A program made the position numbers and the translations under genes. This document shows, piece by piece, positions 1 through 8,262 of a DNA stretch of 41,239 nucleotides. Origin of the DNA: Acidobacteriota bacterium (GTDB taxonomy: Bacteria; Acidobacteriota; Terriglobia; Versatilivoradales; Versatilivoraceae); assembly GCA_028875575.1 (NCBI GenBank), contig JAPPDF010000075.1, positions 1-41,239 of the forward strand. Reading direction: 5' to 3'. The notes beneath the pieces were generated by a model. That model saw only the letters and a program-made list of their open reading frames with translations, did no database searches and was not told where the DNA came from. Positions within the stretch are counted from its first letter, which is position 1; every line of letters starts with the position of its first letter.

Positions 1-2427
1 GATATCCGCAGGATCGTGCTGGGGGTAGGCAGCAATGGAGCCCCCATCCTGCTGGGCGACCTGGCCAGGGTGTCGATGGGTCCCGAAATGCGCCGGGGAC
101 TAGCCGACTGGAACGGCGAGGGCGAAACAGTGGGCGGCATCGTGGTAGTGCGGTACGGCGCGGATGCCTACCAGGTGGTTCAGGACGTCAAGGCCAAGCT
201 CGAACAGGTAAGGCCGGGCCTTCCTGAAGGCGTCGAGATCGAGGTGGCCTACGACCGCTCGGCCCTGATCGAAAGATCCGTTTCCGGCTTGGCCAGGAGC
301 CTCACCAGGCAGTTGATGATCGTGGGTCTGGTGACGCTGGTCTTTCTTGCCCATGTCCGCAGCGCTCTGGTGATCGTCGCCACCCTGCCGGTGGGAATCC
401 TGATGGCCTTCATCGTCCTCAACCTTCAGGGTCTGACAGTCAACATCATGTCCCTGGGGGGAATTGCCGTAGCCATCGGAACCATGGTCGATTCGGGAAT
501 CGTGCTGGCCGACGCCGTTCACGGACGATTGCGGGAACGGGCCGGAAAGGATCCTCACTGGCAAATTGTCGGCGATGCCTGCAAGGAAGTGGGTCCGTCG
601 CTGTTTTTTTCACTGCTGATCATTACCGTTTCATTTCTGCCAGTCTTTACCCTGGAGGAGCAGGAAGGGCGGCTTTTCAAGCCGCTGGCCTTTACCAAGA
701 CCTACGCCATGGCCGCGGCGGCGCTTCTGACCGTGACCTTGGTCCCGGTGCTGGTGGGATTTTGCATCGGCGGCAGCCTCCGGCCCGAGAAAAAGAATCT
801 TCTTCAGCGCTGGACGACTGCGCTTTATCGCCCGCTGCTCGGCTTCGCCTTTCGTTTCAAGTGGCTGGTGTTGGTGTTGGCGTTGCTGCTGATGGTGGTA
901 AGCCTGCAGCCGTTCGCTCAACTGGGCTCCGAATTCATGCCGCCGCTCTGGGAAGGTGACCTCCTCTACATGCCCACCACCCTGCCCGGCATCTCCATCA
1001 CCAAGGCGCGCGAGGTCCTGCAGCAGACCGACAGGATCATCAAGAGCTTCCCCGAGGTCGACCGGGTGTTCGGCAAGGTGGGCCGAGCCGATACCGCAAC
1101 CGACCCAGCGCCGCTCTCCATGATCGAGACCACCATCATGCTCAAGCCCGAGAGCCAATGGAGGGAAGGCATGACCCCGGACAAGCTCATAGAAGCCATG
1201 GATGCGGCCATTCAGGTGCCTGGGCTCACCAATGCCTGGACCATGCCGATCAAGACCCGCATCGATATGCTCTCCACCGGCATCAAGACGCCGGTGGGAG
1301 TCAAGATTTCCGGTCCCGACTTGCGGGAGTTGGAACGCCTCGGCAAGGAGGTGGAGCAGATCGTTCGTCGAGTGCCGGGAACGACCAGCGTTTATGCCGA
1401 GCGAGTGATGGGAGGCAACTACCTGGACTTCCGGATCGACCGCAATGCCCTGGCGGTCTACGGTCTTCAGGTGGATGACGTACAGGAGGTCATCCAGTCC
1501 GCCATCGGCGGCATGAATATCACCACGACGGTCGAGGGTTTGGAACGTTACCCGATCAATCTGCGCTACAGCCGCGAGCTACGGCACAACTTGCCCGCCT
1601 TGAGCGCCACTCTTGTTTCTGCGCCCAACGGCCGAACGGTGCCCCTGGGACAGCTGGGCAAATTCCGCTACGTGAGCGGCCCCTCGGGAATCAAGAGCGA
1701 AAACGGCAAGCCCAATGCCTGGGTCTACGTGGATATCCGAAACGTCGACATCGGCGGCTACGTGGAGCAGGCCAGGCAGCGGGTCAATCAAGCGGTCCGA
1801 GTGCCTCCGGGATACACCATCGCCTGGAGCGGGCAGTTCGAGTCCATGCAGCGGGCCCGGCGGCGACTGTTGCTGGTCGTTCCGCTCACACTGATCCTTA
1901 TCTTTGTCATGATCTATATCAACACCCGTTCGCTGGTGGAGACCGGAATGGTTTTGCTGGGAGCTCCGCTGGCCTTGACCGGGGCCATCTGGCTGCTTTA
2001 CCTCCTGGACTACCAGCTGAGCGTGGCTGTCTGGGTGGGGATCATTGCGCTGGCCGGGCTCTATGCGGAAACGGCCCTGGTCCTGCTGCTCTACTTGAGA
2101 GGCGCCTACCGGAAATTTCGACTGGACGCCCCCCGGCGGGATCGCAACGGCCTCCTGCAGGCCATCGGTAACGGTTCCACGCAACGGCTGCGGCCAATCC
2201 TGATGACCATTGCCACCGATGTGATCGGGCTGATGCCGATCATGTGGAGCCAGGAAGCCGGGGCCGAGATGATGAAGCGGATCGCGGCTCCCCTGGTAGG
2301 CGGGGTGATGACTTCGGGCCTGGTGGTACTGCTGGTGCTACCCCTGATCTATTCCATGTGGAAAAGCCGGGGACTGCCCAGGGGGGAAAAGTTCACGGCT
2401 CTGCATGACCCCGATGAAGAGTCCTGA
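1..2427 (+). CDS. cusA: CusA-type heavy-metal efflux RND pump, C-terminal part (5' truncated)
   Basis: Inner-membrane proton-driven RND pump that exports monovalent copper or silver through a CusCBA-like tripartite complex. The frame is open from base 1, so the N-terminus lies outside the window; about 808 residues are present against about 1040 in the family. The central and C-terminal porter domains and the second membrane-helix bundle are clear. Motifs include GKVGRADTATDPAPLSM, RIDMLSTGIKTPVG and EGLERYPINLRY. The three methionines that bind Cu/Ag in E. coli CusA (M573, M623, M672) have counterparts at codons 970, 1120 and 1267 with identical spacing (50 and 49 residues), favouring Cu/Ag over Zn/Co. 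The relay Asp (IGTMVDSGIV) and Glu (GLYAETALV) are present. The E. coli Lys in 'RPKAMT' is Ile here (RPILMT), as in CzcA-like pumps. It converges on the NosL-like gene, and no strong terminator is seen between them. Confidence 0.93.
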   Translation, partial: DIRRIVLGVGSNGAPILLGDLARVSMGPEMRRGLADWNGEGETVGGIVVVRYGADAYQVVQDVKAKLEQVRPGLPEGVEIEVAYDRSALIERSVSGLARSLTRQLMIVGLVTLVFLAHVRSALVIVATLPVGILMAFIVLNLQGLTVNIMSLGGIAVAIGTMVDSGIVLADAVHGRLRERAGKDPHWQIVGDACKEVGPSLFFSLLIITVSFLPVFTLEEQEGRLFKPLAFTKTYAMAAAALLTVTLVPVLVGFCIGGSLRPEKKNLLQRWTTALYRPLLGFAFRFKWLVLVLALLLMVVSLQPFAQLGSEFMPPLWEGDLLYMPTTLPGISITKAREVLQQTDRIIKSFPEVDRVFGKVGRADTATDPAPLSMIETTIMLKPESQWREGMTPDKLIEAMDAAIQVPGLTNAWTMPIKTRIDMLSTGIKTPVGVKISGPDLRELERLGKEVEQIVRRVPGTTSVYAERVMGGNYLDFRIDRNALAVYGLQVDDVQEVIQSAIGGMNITTTVEGLERYPINLRYSRELRHNLPALSATLVSAPNGRTVPLGQLGKFRYVSGPSGIKSENGKPNAWVYVDIRNVDIGGYVEQARQRVNQAVRVPPGYTIAWSGQFESMQRARRRLLLVVPLTLILIFVMIYINTRSLVETGMVLLGAPLALTGAIWLLYLLDYQLSVAVWVGIIALAGLYAETALVLLLYLRGAYRKFRLDAPRRDRNGLLQAIGNGSTQRLRPILMTIATDVIGLMPIMWSQEAGAEMMKRIAAPLVGGVMTSGLVVLLVLPLIYSMWKSRGLPRGEKFTALHDPDEES

Positions 2428-2483
2428 GACAGATCGTGGTCAGGTGGTTTCCACCGGGGCCGAAACCAGCAGTTCTGAAGGGG

Positions 2484-2969
2484 TCAATTCAGCGGCAGCG
2501 CGCTAAAGGGGAGCAGCCTGCCCCCATGTTCCCGCCGGAAGGTTTCGGCGGCCTGCTGGCTGGAGAATGCCAAGACGCTGGGGGAGCACCTGTCGAATTG
2601 CATGGAGGCCGGTTGTTTTTGTGAGTCCGTGAGCATGGGATGTTGCTGGCAGAGATTGATGTCGCTTCCCTGCACCACGTAGGCTTCATCGGGAGCAATC
2701 CTGGACCCGGTCTCGAAGTCGGTGAGCTCGACCACGGTGACCGCCAGTCCTGCCTGACTGCCGAGGGTAACGGCGCAGCTGGGGCAACAGAACGCTTCCT
2801 TCCGCCCCTGCTGCAGTGCAACCACCTGGCTGCCGGCATGCAGATGGCGCTCGCAAACGCCACAGCTTTCCGACCGGGAGGCGTCGCTCCACTGCCAGGC
2901 GGTGTAGATCAATCCTCCAACCGCCACCAGCAGGGCTAAGAGGATGATTTTTTCTGTCGCGCGTTTCAT
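2484..2969 (-). CDS. NosL/YHS-like thiol-rich, membrane-anchored metal-handling protein
   Basis: 161 residues. An N-terminal hydrophobic segment (about residues 8-27) should anchor the protein or act as a signal. It is followed by CGVC (C36, C39) and FCCPSC (C61, C62, C65), a pattern resembling NosL-type copper chaperones and YHS metal-binding proteins. Further cysteines lie in NLCQQHPM and DRCSPS. The C-terminal sentence 'SVLAFSSQQAAETFRREHGG' matches the usual NosL ending, in which a protein sits next to a 'f.s...A..f...hGG' motif. Likely role: periplasmic copper binding or delivery, consistent with the adjacent copper pump, although the two genes are convergent and not co-transcribed. The start at 2969 (MKRATEK) gives a sensible membrane anchor. 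Confident about the architecture, less so about the metal. Confidence 0.72.
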   Translation of the reverse strand: MKRATEKIILLALLVAVGGLIYTAWQWSDASRSESCGVCERHLHAGSQVVALQQGRKEAFCCPSCAVTLGSQAGLAVTVVELTDFETGSRIAPDEAYVVQGSDINLCQQHPMLTDSQKQPASMQFDRCSPSVLAFSSQQAAETFRREHGGRLLPFSALPLN

Positions 2970-3029
2970 GGCAATGATTCAGGAACTCGGCAGGGTCCTT
3001 GCCACCCTCCACCGATGCTATGGGACAAA

Positions 3030-3118
3030 TGGTGCCCGGGACCGGAGTCGAACCGGTATGGAGGAAAACCTCCGAAGGATTTTAAGTCCTTTGCGTCTAC
3101 CAATTTCGCCACCCAGGC
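3030..3118 (-). tRNA. tRNA-Leu (anticodon TAA)
   Basis: The complementary strand folds as a class II tRNA. The 5' acceptor strand GCCTGGG (from 3118) pairs with CCCGGGC (3034-3040) with one G-U pair. The anticodon loop reads TTAAAAT with TAA anticodon. There is a long variable arm (TTCGGAGGTTTTCCTCC) and a T-arm with GGTTCGACTCC. The discriminator is A, followed by an encoded CCA at 3030-3032. The long variable arm and TAA anticodon identify leucine. Confidence 0.96.
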
Positions 3119-3173
3119 AAACCTTGTCGCCCAGAGGGTCGGTGTGCTGTGGCCGCGCCTGGCAAGTGTCCGA

Positions 3174-3203
3174 GATATAGCACCTTCCGAGCGAAACTGT
3201 CAA
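3174..3203 (-). promoter_or_regulatory. Probable sigma70 promoter of tRNA-Leu
   Basis: On the minus strand TTGACA (3198-3203) is followed after 18 bases by TATATC (3174-3179). Transcription would begin about 50 bases before the mature tRNA 5' end. Confidence 0.6.
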
Positions 3204-3313
3204 TCGGACCTCAAGCGGATCGTGACGATTGAGGAATAAGTGATTGTAGATTTTGGATTTGTGGTTGTTGATCGAGGAGTTGTTACAACTGACCGCGCCT
3301 GAGTCAAACAAGA

Positions 3314-3526
3314 AAGAGCGGTCCACGAAGGGACACGAAGGACGACGAAGGGCCACCAAGCGTGACAGCTGTGCCGCATCGGCCGGGCTGCGGCCCGGCA
3401 AGCCGGCGCATGCCTCCTGGAGGAGCAGGAGTTATGGGAGCAGGCGCTCCCGGGTGGGCTTCATCCACTGACGTCGTCGCAGCAAAGGAGGTCCGTCGGT
3501 CTTTGTGTCAATTCGTGGTTCGTCTT
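3314..3526. repeat. Imperfect inverted-repeat element (MITE-like or dispersed hairpin repeat)
   Basis: This fills most of the roughly 410-base gene-free stretch between the tRNA-Leu promoter and lipA. The left arm (about 3314-3350, 'CCACGAAGGGACACGAAGG') and the right arm (about 3488-3525, 'TTTGTGTCAATTCGTGG') are reverse complements with scattered mismatches over about 30-38 bases. The interior is GC-rich. At 3444-3458 it has a 15-base block (GCGCTCCCGGGTGGG) that recurs in inverse orientation at 34446-34460. No coding frame with protein-like composition is seen. Confidence 0.5.
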
Positions 3527-3617
3527 CAACAACCATCGGCAGTTTCTTCCTCGCATGATCCGCCTGGCTGGCGGGGAGTGGAGCTTGCAATAGTGTCCTG
3601 CTTGCCCAATAATTCCA

Positions 3618-4559
3618 ATGAACCCATTGGAATCAATTGGGACGCACGCAATGGAACAGGCTCAGACTCGCTTCCCCAGACACCCGCCCTGGCTCAAAGT
3701 TCGTTTCCCCGCTGGAGAGAACTACCACAGCCTCAAGAAGCTGGTGCGCTCTCACTCCCTTCATACCGTTTGCGAGAGTGCGCACTGTCCCAATATCGGA
3801 GAGTGTTGGGAAGCCGGCACCGCCACCTTCATGATTCTGGGAAATATCTGCACCCGACGCTGCGGCTTCTGCGCGGTCCAGACCGGCAGACCCGTGGGCT
3901 ACGACCTGGCCGAGCCCTTGCGAGTAGCCGAGGCCGTTCGCACTCTCCACCTCAGACACGCCGTGATCACCTCGGTGGATCGGGACGACCTGGAAGATGA
4001 AGGGTCGCAGGTTTTTGCCCGGACTATTCTCGACATTCGAAAGACCAGTCCGACCACCAAGGTGGAGGTCCTGATCCCGGACTTCAGAAAGACCACCGCC
4101 AACCTCGACCGGGTCATCGAGGCTAGGCCGGACGTGCTGGCCCACAACCTGGATACCGTGCCCCGGCTGTTTGCCAGGGTGAAGCCCCGCGGCTCCTATG
4201 GCCACTCGTTGGAATTGCTGAAATATGTCAAGGAGAGGGATCCGGCCATCAAGACCAAGGCCGGATTCATGTTGGGTCTGGGGGAAGAACTCTGCGAAAT
4301 CGAGCAGGGCATGGAGGACATGCGCTCGGCCGGCGTGGACATCCTGACCATCGGGCAGTACCTGAGGCCTTCAAAGAAGCATCTGCCGCTGTTGAAATAC
4401 TATCGACCGGAGGAATTCCGCGAACTCAAGAGGAAAGGGGAGGCGCTTGGAATTCCCCACGTGGAATCGGGGCCCCTGGTGCGAAGTTCCTATCATGCCG
4501 CCGAACAGGTGGACGACCTCCTGAGCAGGGACAGTCGGCCCTTCAAAATCCTGCAGTAA
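3618..4559 (+). CDS. lipA: Lipoyl synthase
   Basis: Radical SAM enzyme that inserts two sulfur atoms into the octanoyl chain on lipoyl domains such as GcvH and the E2 subunits. 313 residues, normal length. The N-terminal auxiliary-cluster motif CESAHCPNIGEC (C52, C57, C63) and the radical SAM motif CTRRCGFC (C78, C82, C85) are both intact. The C-terminal RSSYHAAEQ motif, which closes the auxiliary cluster, is present. ATG 3618 and ATG 3651 (MEQAQTRF) are both possible starts; neither has a strong ribosome-binding site and conserved sequence begins after the second. It stands alone and converges on rlpA with a 13-base gap. It may supply lipoate to the GcvH-like carrier at 27680, but that link is inference. 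Confidence 0.96.
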   Translation: MNPLESIGTHAMEQAQTRFPRHPPWLKVRFPAGENYHSLKKLVRSHSLHTVCESAHCPNIGECWEAGTATFMILGNICTRRCGFCAVQTGRPVGYDLAEPLRVAEAVRTLHLRHAVITSVDRDDLEDEGSQVFARTILDIRKTSPTTKVEVLIPDFRKTTANLDRVIEARPDVLAHNLDTVPRLFARVKPRGSYGHSLELLKYVKERDPAIKTKAGFMLGLGEELCEIEQGMEDMRSAGVDILTIGQYLRPSKKHLPLLKYYRPEEFRELKRKGEALGIPHVESGPLVRSSYHAAEQVDDLLSRDSRPFKILQ

Positions 4560-4572
4560 GCCAACCTGCCCG

Positions 4573-5238
4573 CTAGTCCCGTCGCGTCACGAACCCTTCC
4601 AAGCCTTTGGACCGGAGCTCTTCCAGCGCTTTTCTCGCTTTTCTCCGGCTCGGAAAGTCGCCTGCCAGAACCCTGTGGAACATTCCCCGGGACGTTCGGA
4701 AGAGGCTGACAGTCACTGGGTCGTAGTCCTTTTCCAATTTCTTCTTGAGTGCGTGAGCCCGGGACCCTTGGATGAATGAACCCACTTGAATGGCCAAACT
4801 CTCGTTGACAGCCTCGATTCTCAGGATTTCGAGGCGGACTCTGGCCGTTCCGGGTCCGACCATGTCGATCTCTCGGGCAGCGGCCCGGGATAGATCGACA
4901 ATGCGGCCCTTGACAAAGGGCCCGCGATCGTTGACGCGGACCTGAACCTTTTTGCCGTTGTCCAGATTGTGCACCCGAACCACGGTCTGGAAGGGCAAGG
5001 TCCGGTGAGCCGCCGTCATGGCATTCATGTCGTAGACTTCCCCGTTGCTGGTCCTTTCCCCGTGGAAGGGGTCACCGTACCAGGAAGCAATCCCGTAGAT
5101 TTCAGAACGCTCCACCCTTAGATCCGGAGATCCGGGAACTGGGATCAGGAGCCGTCTCTTCCCGCATCCGGCAAGGAGCAGCAACAGGACCAGGCAGGAC
5201 CCCAACAAACAGCGGCATTGACGGTTGGACCAGTACAT
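4573..5238 (-). CDS. rlpA: RlpA-like septal lytic transglycosylase lipoprotein with SPOR domain
   Basis: Outer-membrane lipoprotein that cleaves peptidoglycan glycan strands lacking stem peptides and is drawn to the septum by its SPOR domain. 221 residues. The signal peptide ends in lipobox LLAGC (lipid-carrying Cys25). A double-psi beta-barrel spans about residues 48-140 with the RlpA signatures [39 protein letters not shown] and [11 protein letters not shown]-terminal SPOR-like domain (AIQVGSF to GFVTRRD) follows. Single gene, probably with its own promoter. The catalytic activity is inferred from the family. Confidence 0.9.
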   Translation of the reverse strand: MYWSNRQCRCLLGSCLVLLLLLAGCGKRRLLIPVPGSPDLRVERSEIYGIASWYGDPFHGERTSNGEVYDMNAMTAAHRTLPFQTVVRVHNLDNGKKVQVRVNDRGPFVKGRIVDLSRAAAREIDMVGPGTARVRLEILRIEAVNESLAIQVGSFIQGSRAHALKKKLEKDYDPVTVSLFRTSRGMFHRVLAGDFPSRRKARKALEELRSKGLEGFVTRRD

Positions 5239-5376
5239 TAGACGAGAGAAGTCGGAGGAGCTTGAAATCGGGCAAGGTGCCCGGATACTTGGGGGAAAGA
5301 CCGAAGAGGGGAGTGTTCGGCTCGAGCCGGTTGTTCAGGGCTCCGCGGGCCATGCTGTGCCCGGTGAGAACACGGG

Positions 5377-5616
5377 TTAAGCCCTGGCATCGTCTAATGG
5401 CCAGCTATAGAGTCTGCCCTGGCGGCGACTGAATTCCAACTGTCGCTCTTCCTTGTCTATCAGTTCCTGGATGTACTCCAGGACCTGTTCCTGACTGCGT
5501 TCGGAAATCTGTTCCAAGCGATTGATAATGGCGTCACGCAACTGCGTATGATGGGCGCCGGCTGTTCCGGCATCCTGCTGCGAGCAGGGATCGCTCATCG
5601 ACTTCGAATTCTCCAT
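5377..5616 (-). CDS. Small acidic helical protein of unknown function
   Basis: 79 residues beginning MENSKSMSD. The start at 5616 is chosen because AAAGGA lies 6 bases upstream; a longer frame extends to 5745, but the added residues are Pro/Arg-rich and not protein-like. The central part (RDAIINRLEQISERSQEQVLEYIQELIDKEERQLEF) is predicted to form amphipathic helices. It resembles the short DNA-binding or antitoxin-like proteins with an 'i..l..lse..q.evl.yi..L' pattern (DUF2281-like), but the match is too short to name. No toxin partner is next to it. Confidence 0.6.
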   Translation of the reverse strand: MENSKSMSDPCSQQDAGTAGAHHTQLRDAIINRLEQISERSQEQVLEYIQELIDKEERQLEFSRRQGRLYSWPLDDARA

Positions 5617-5765
5617 GCTGGTTCCTTTCCGGAGGGGCTGAACCCCCACTGCTAACCGGCACGCTGGGCAGGGATGGGAATGCCTGTCTGCAGCACCTGG
5701 AGGCGCATTGTTTGGAGGCCTGGAATATCCGCCTCTGGTCGGCAATGCAGGCGAAAAACTGCGCC

Positions 5766-5794
5766 ACTATATTCCGAAATTGACATTTAGGCAA
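5766..5794 (-). promoter_or_regulatory. Probable promoter of the 79-residue gene
   Basis: Minus strand TTGCCT (5789-5794), 17-base spacer, TATAGT (5766-5771). This gives a leader of about 140 bases before the start codon at 5616. Confidence 0.5.
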
Positions 5795-6028
5795 TACGAA
5801 TTTAACCCAATTTTTTTAGGTCTTTTTCTTGTTGAAGTTTAGCCCAAATTTTTGGAGTATTACTCAAGAGTGATTGGTATAAACCAATGGTTACAAAGGG
5901 GTTGTTAAATTTTTCCACAGCTCGACCGCAGCCGCTGGACTTTTTTCGAACTACCAATCCGGTCTTGAGCGTCTCCTCGGGACAGCCAACGCCGGGCACC
6001 CGGCGGCCGCCTTCCCTAGGGGTTGCTC
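5795..6028. other. AT-rich intergenic stretch between divergently and convergently placed genes
   Basis: Markedly more AT-rich than its surroundings. It contains two near-direct copies of a TTTA(A/G)CCCAA(T/A)TTTTT block (near 5800 and 5837) and a short perfect hairpin, TTGGT-ATAA-ACCAA (5874-5887). No gene is supported. It may hold a terminator region for the amidohydrolase operon, which ends at 6029. Confidence 0.4.
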
Positions 6029-7444
6029 TCAGGCCGGACCGGCCGGCGTCATTTTTTGCAGAATCCTTCCAACATGCTTCTTCAAATCAGCCTCGTCCAG
6101 GGTTGTCACAGTCCCCTTCTCAAACAACACCTCTCCCCCCACCATGGTCAGGATCACATCTGAAGATCTGGCAGAATGGACGATTGCGGTCACGGGAGAA
6201 TACACCGGCATGGTATGAATTCCGTTCAGATCCACCGCGATCAGGTCGGCTTGCTTGCCGGTCTCCAGCGACCCGGTCGATCCGGACAAACCCAGGGCCC
6301 GGGCTCCCCCCAGAGTTGCCAAGTGCAGTGCCGTCTCGGCCGCAAAGACCTCCCCGGTGCCGCCGGCGTCCAATGGCCCGTCCCTCCGGCCAAACCAGGA
6401 GGGATTGAACAGACTGAAGCGCATCTCTTCAAACAGATCCATGCTGTTGTTGCTGGCCACGCTGTCGCTTCCCAATCCCAACGGGATTCCGGCGTGGAAG
6501 ACCTGCTCCAGGTCCATCCATCCGTGGCCCAATTTCCAATTGGACTTGGGACAGTGGGCTACCGCGACTCCACTCTGCTTCAGGATAGGGAAGTCCGCGG
6601 CTCGCAGTCGGACACAGTGCACCAGCAGGGTTCCGGGGGAAAGTACCTCCAGACGGTGCAGGTACTGAACCGGGCTGCACTCCGGAGACGACCACTGGAT
6701 CCCCCTTGAGCGCAGGGTTTCCGCCATCGGTCCCCTCCCCTCCTCTATCAGGAGGCTTTCGTCCTCGGACTCGGCCACATGAATGCACACCGGCAAGCCT
6801 CTGGAGGCTGCCCACTGTTGGACTCTCCGAAACAGAGTTCCGCTCACGCTGTAGGGAGCATGGGGGGAAACTCCCAGATTGATCCTGGCGGAACGGTCTC
6901 CGCCAGGGCCATTGCGCCCGGCAGTCGCGGATCCGATCCGTTCCTCCAGATTCGCCAGCTTTGCTTCGAGCTCCGCCAGGCGCTGCTTGGCTTCCTCCGG
7001 CCGGGGAGAAAAAACCTCCTGGTAAAGGACTCCACGCAAGCCGCTGGCGGAGAGAGCGTCCAGGCTGGTGCCCAGATCCATGGCGTCTCCCAGGGTGGTG
7101 ACGCCGGACCGAATGGCTTCGCAGACACCCGCCTGGGCCGAGATTCTGAGATCTTCTCGGGTCAGCAACTCGTACTTGGTCCGAGTGAGACGCTGGATCC
7201 AGTCCCAAAAGGCAAGATCCTCCAGGTAACCCCGCAGGATCGTCAGCTCCAGGTGGGAGTGCACGTTGACCAGGCCCGGCAGCAACGCCGCGCCCCTGAA
7301 GTCACGTACTTCCTGGCCGGGGTAGCTCCTGAGCATCTCGGCAGTCGGACCGAGATCCTGAATCCGCTCACCATCCAGGACAACCGATCCCTCGCAAATG
7401 GGAGGAGAGCTGACCGGTATTACCCAGCTGGAGGAGAGAATCAT
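6029..7444 (-). CDS. Amidohydrolase-superfamily deaminase (ATZ/TRZ or MtaD type)
   Basis: Metal-dependent hydrolytic deaminase, 471 residues. The metal and substrate motifs appear in order: NVHSHLE (H62, H64), SPHAPYSV, HVAESEDE, HCVRL, HCPKSNWKLGHG and GLGSDSVASNN (catalytic Asp). This arrangement is typical of adenosine/S-adenosylhomocysteine deaminases, aminodeoxyfutalosine deaminase, guanine deaminase and chlorohydrolase-like enzymes; substrate cannot be fixed from sequence. The start ATG overlaps the stop of the upstream GNAT gene (ATGA), so the two are translationally coupled. It is the last gene of a five-gene minus-strand run. Confidence 0.88.
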   Translation of the reverse strand: MILSSSWVIPVSSPPICEGSVVLDGERIQDLGPTAEMLRSYPGQEVRDFRGAALLPGLVNVHSHLELTILRGYLEDLAFWDWIQRLTRTKYELLTREDLRISAQAGVCEAIRSGVTTLGDAMDLGTSLDALSASGLRGVLYQEVFSPRPEEAKQRLAELEAKLANLEERIGSATAGRNGPGGDRSARINLGVSPHAPYSVSGTLFRRVQQWAASRGLPVCIHVAESEDESLLIEEGRGPMAETLRSRGIQWSSPECSPVQYLHRLEVLSPGTLLVHCVRLRAADFPILKQSGVAVAHCPKSNWKLGHGWMDLEQVFHAGIPLGLGSDSVASNNSMDLFEEMRFSLFNPSWFGRRDGPLDAGGTGEVFAAETALHLATLGGARALGLSGSTGSLETGKQADLIAVDLNGIHTMPVYSPVTAIVHSARSSDVILTMVGGEVLFEKGTVTTLDEADLKKHVGRILQKMTPAGPA

Positions 7445-8217
7445 GAGGCCAGCACCTGAGTATGGAATGGGACCAGATGATAGCTGACCTCACCGGGAGG
7501 AGAGGCTGATTCAAAGCCGGCGACGCAATAGCCCTTGCCAAACAGATCGGTAGCCTGTCGTTTGAAATCCCGCTGAATGGCCGCTGCCCGGTCAGGATCC
7601 CGAACCCGGATATCAGCGATGTCGGCTGGAAGATGCACGACCGACGATGTCGCCGGAAGCCGGTTCTCTGCCCGGTGCACCCGGCTCTCGACCCGGGAGC
7701 AAACCCGTTGGCTGGCGAGGTGCCATTCGGCCACCAGGCGATCGGTGGGCAGTCGGCCGTGCAGAGAGCTGGTGCTGGGGCCATAGGCGTCGGCAACGTA
7801 CCGCCGGCAAATGACTCCCAGACCTTCCAGATTGAAATGAGCGTTGTGAATTTCGAACGGATCGAAGGTCCATTCGATGCGCTGGAAGCCCCGGCGAATG
7901 GCCTCCTCCCGCTGGGCCAGCTTGAGCGCCTTGCCGATGCCTTTCCGGCGGAAGTCCTGCCGCACCGCCAGCATCTGTGAGTGCAGATAAACCTCCCCTT
8001 CCCGGAAACCGGGGAAAGCGTTGATGAATCCAATCACCAGCTGGTTACGATCCAATGCTCCCAGAACCAGTCCTCCGATCTTGTTGAGGAGCAAAAGCGT
8101 TCTCAAGGGCAGCAGGTCTTCGTCCTTCCAGCCCCAGGTGGCGCGCTGCATCTCGACACATTGACGCAGGTCCTCCGGCGAAGTCAGCTCTTCGATTCGA
8201 ATATTGGGATCCCGCAT
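7441..8217 (-). CDS. GNAT-family acetyltransferase (COG3375-like)
   Basis: 258 residues. The N-terminal half is a GNAT fold: 'MLAVRQDFRRKGIGKALKLAQREEAIRRGFQRIEWTFDP' carries the acetyl-CoA loop (R/Q-x-x-G-x-G/A, here RRKGIG). The motif 'WTFDPFEIHNAHFNLEGLGV' followed by 'YGPSTSSLHGRLPTDRLVAEWHL' is characteristic of a conserved uncharacterised GNAT group often listed as COG3375. The acceptor substrate is unknown. It is coupled by a 4-base overlap to the downstream deaminase, suggesting the two act on related metabolites. Confidence 0.8.
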   Translation of the reverse strand: MRDPNIRIEELTSPEDLRQCVEMQRATWGWKDEDLLPLRTLLLLNKIGGLVLGALDRNQLVIGFINAFPGFREGEVYLHSQMLAVRQDFRRKGIGKALKLAQREEAIRRGFQRIEWTFDPFEIHNAHFNLEGLGVICRRYVADAYGPSTSSLHGRLPTDRLVAEWHLASQRVCSRVESRVHRAENRLPATSSVVHLPADIADIRVRDPDRAAAIQRDFKRQATDLFGKGYCVAGFESASPPGEVSYHLVPFHTQVLAS

Positions 8218-8262
8218 GAGGCGCTAATGGTGGACAGCAAGATCCCCTGAGGAGACCCTGCG

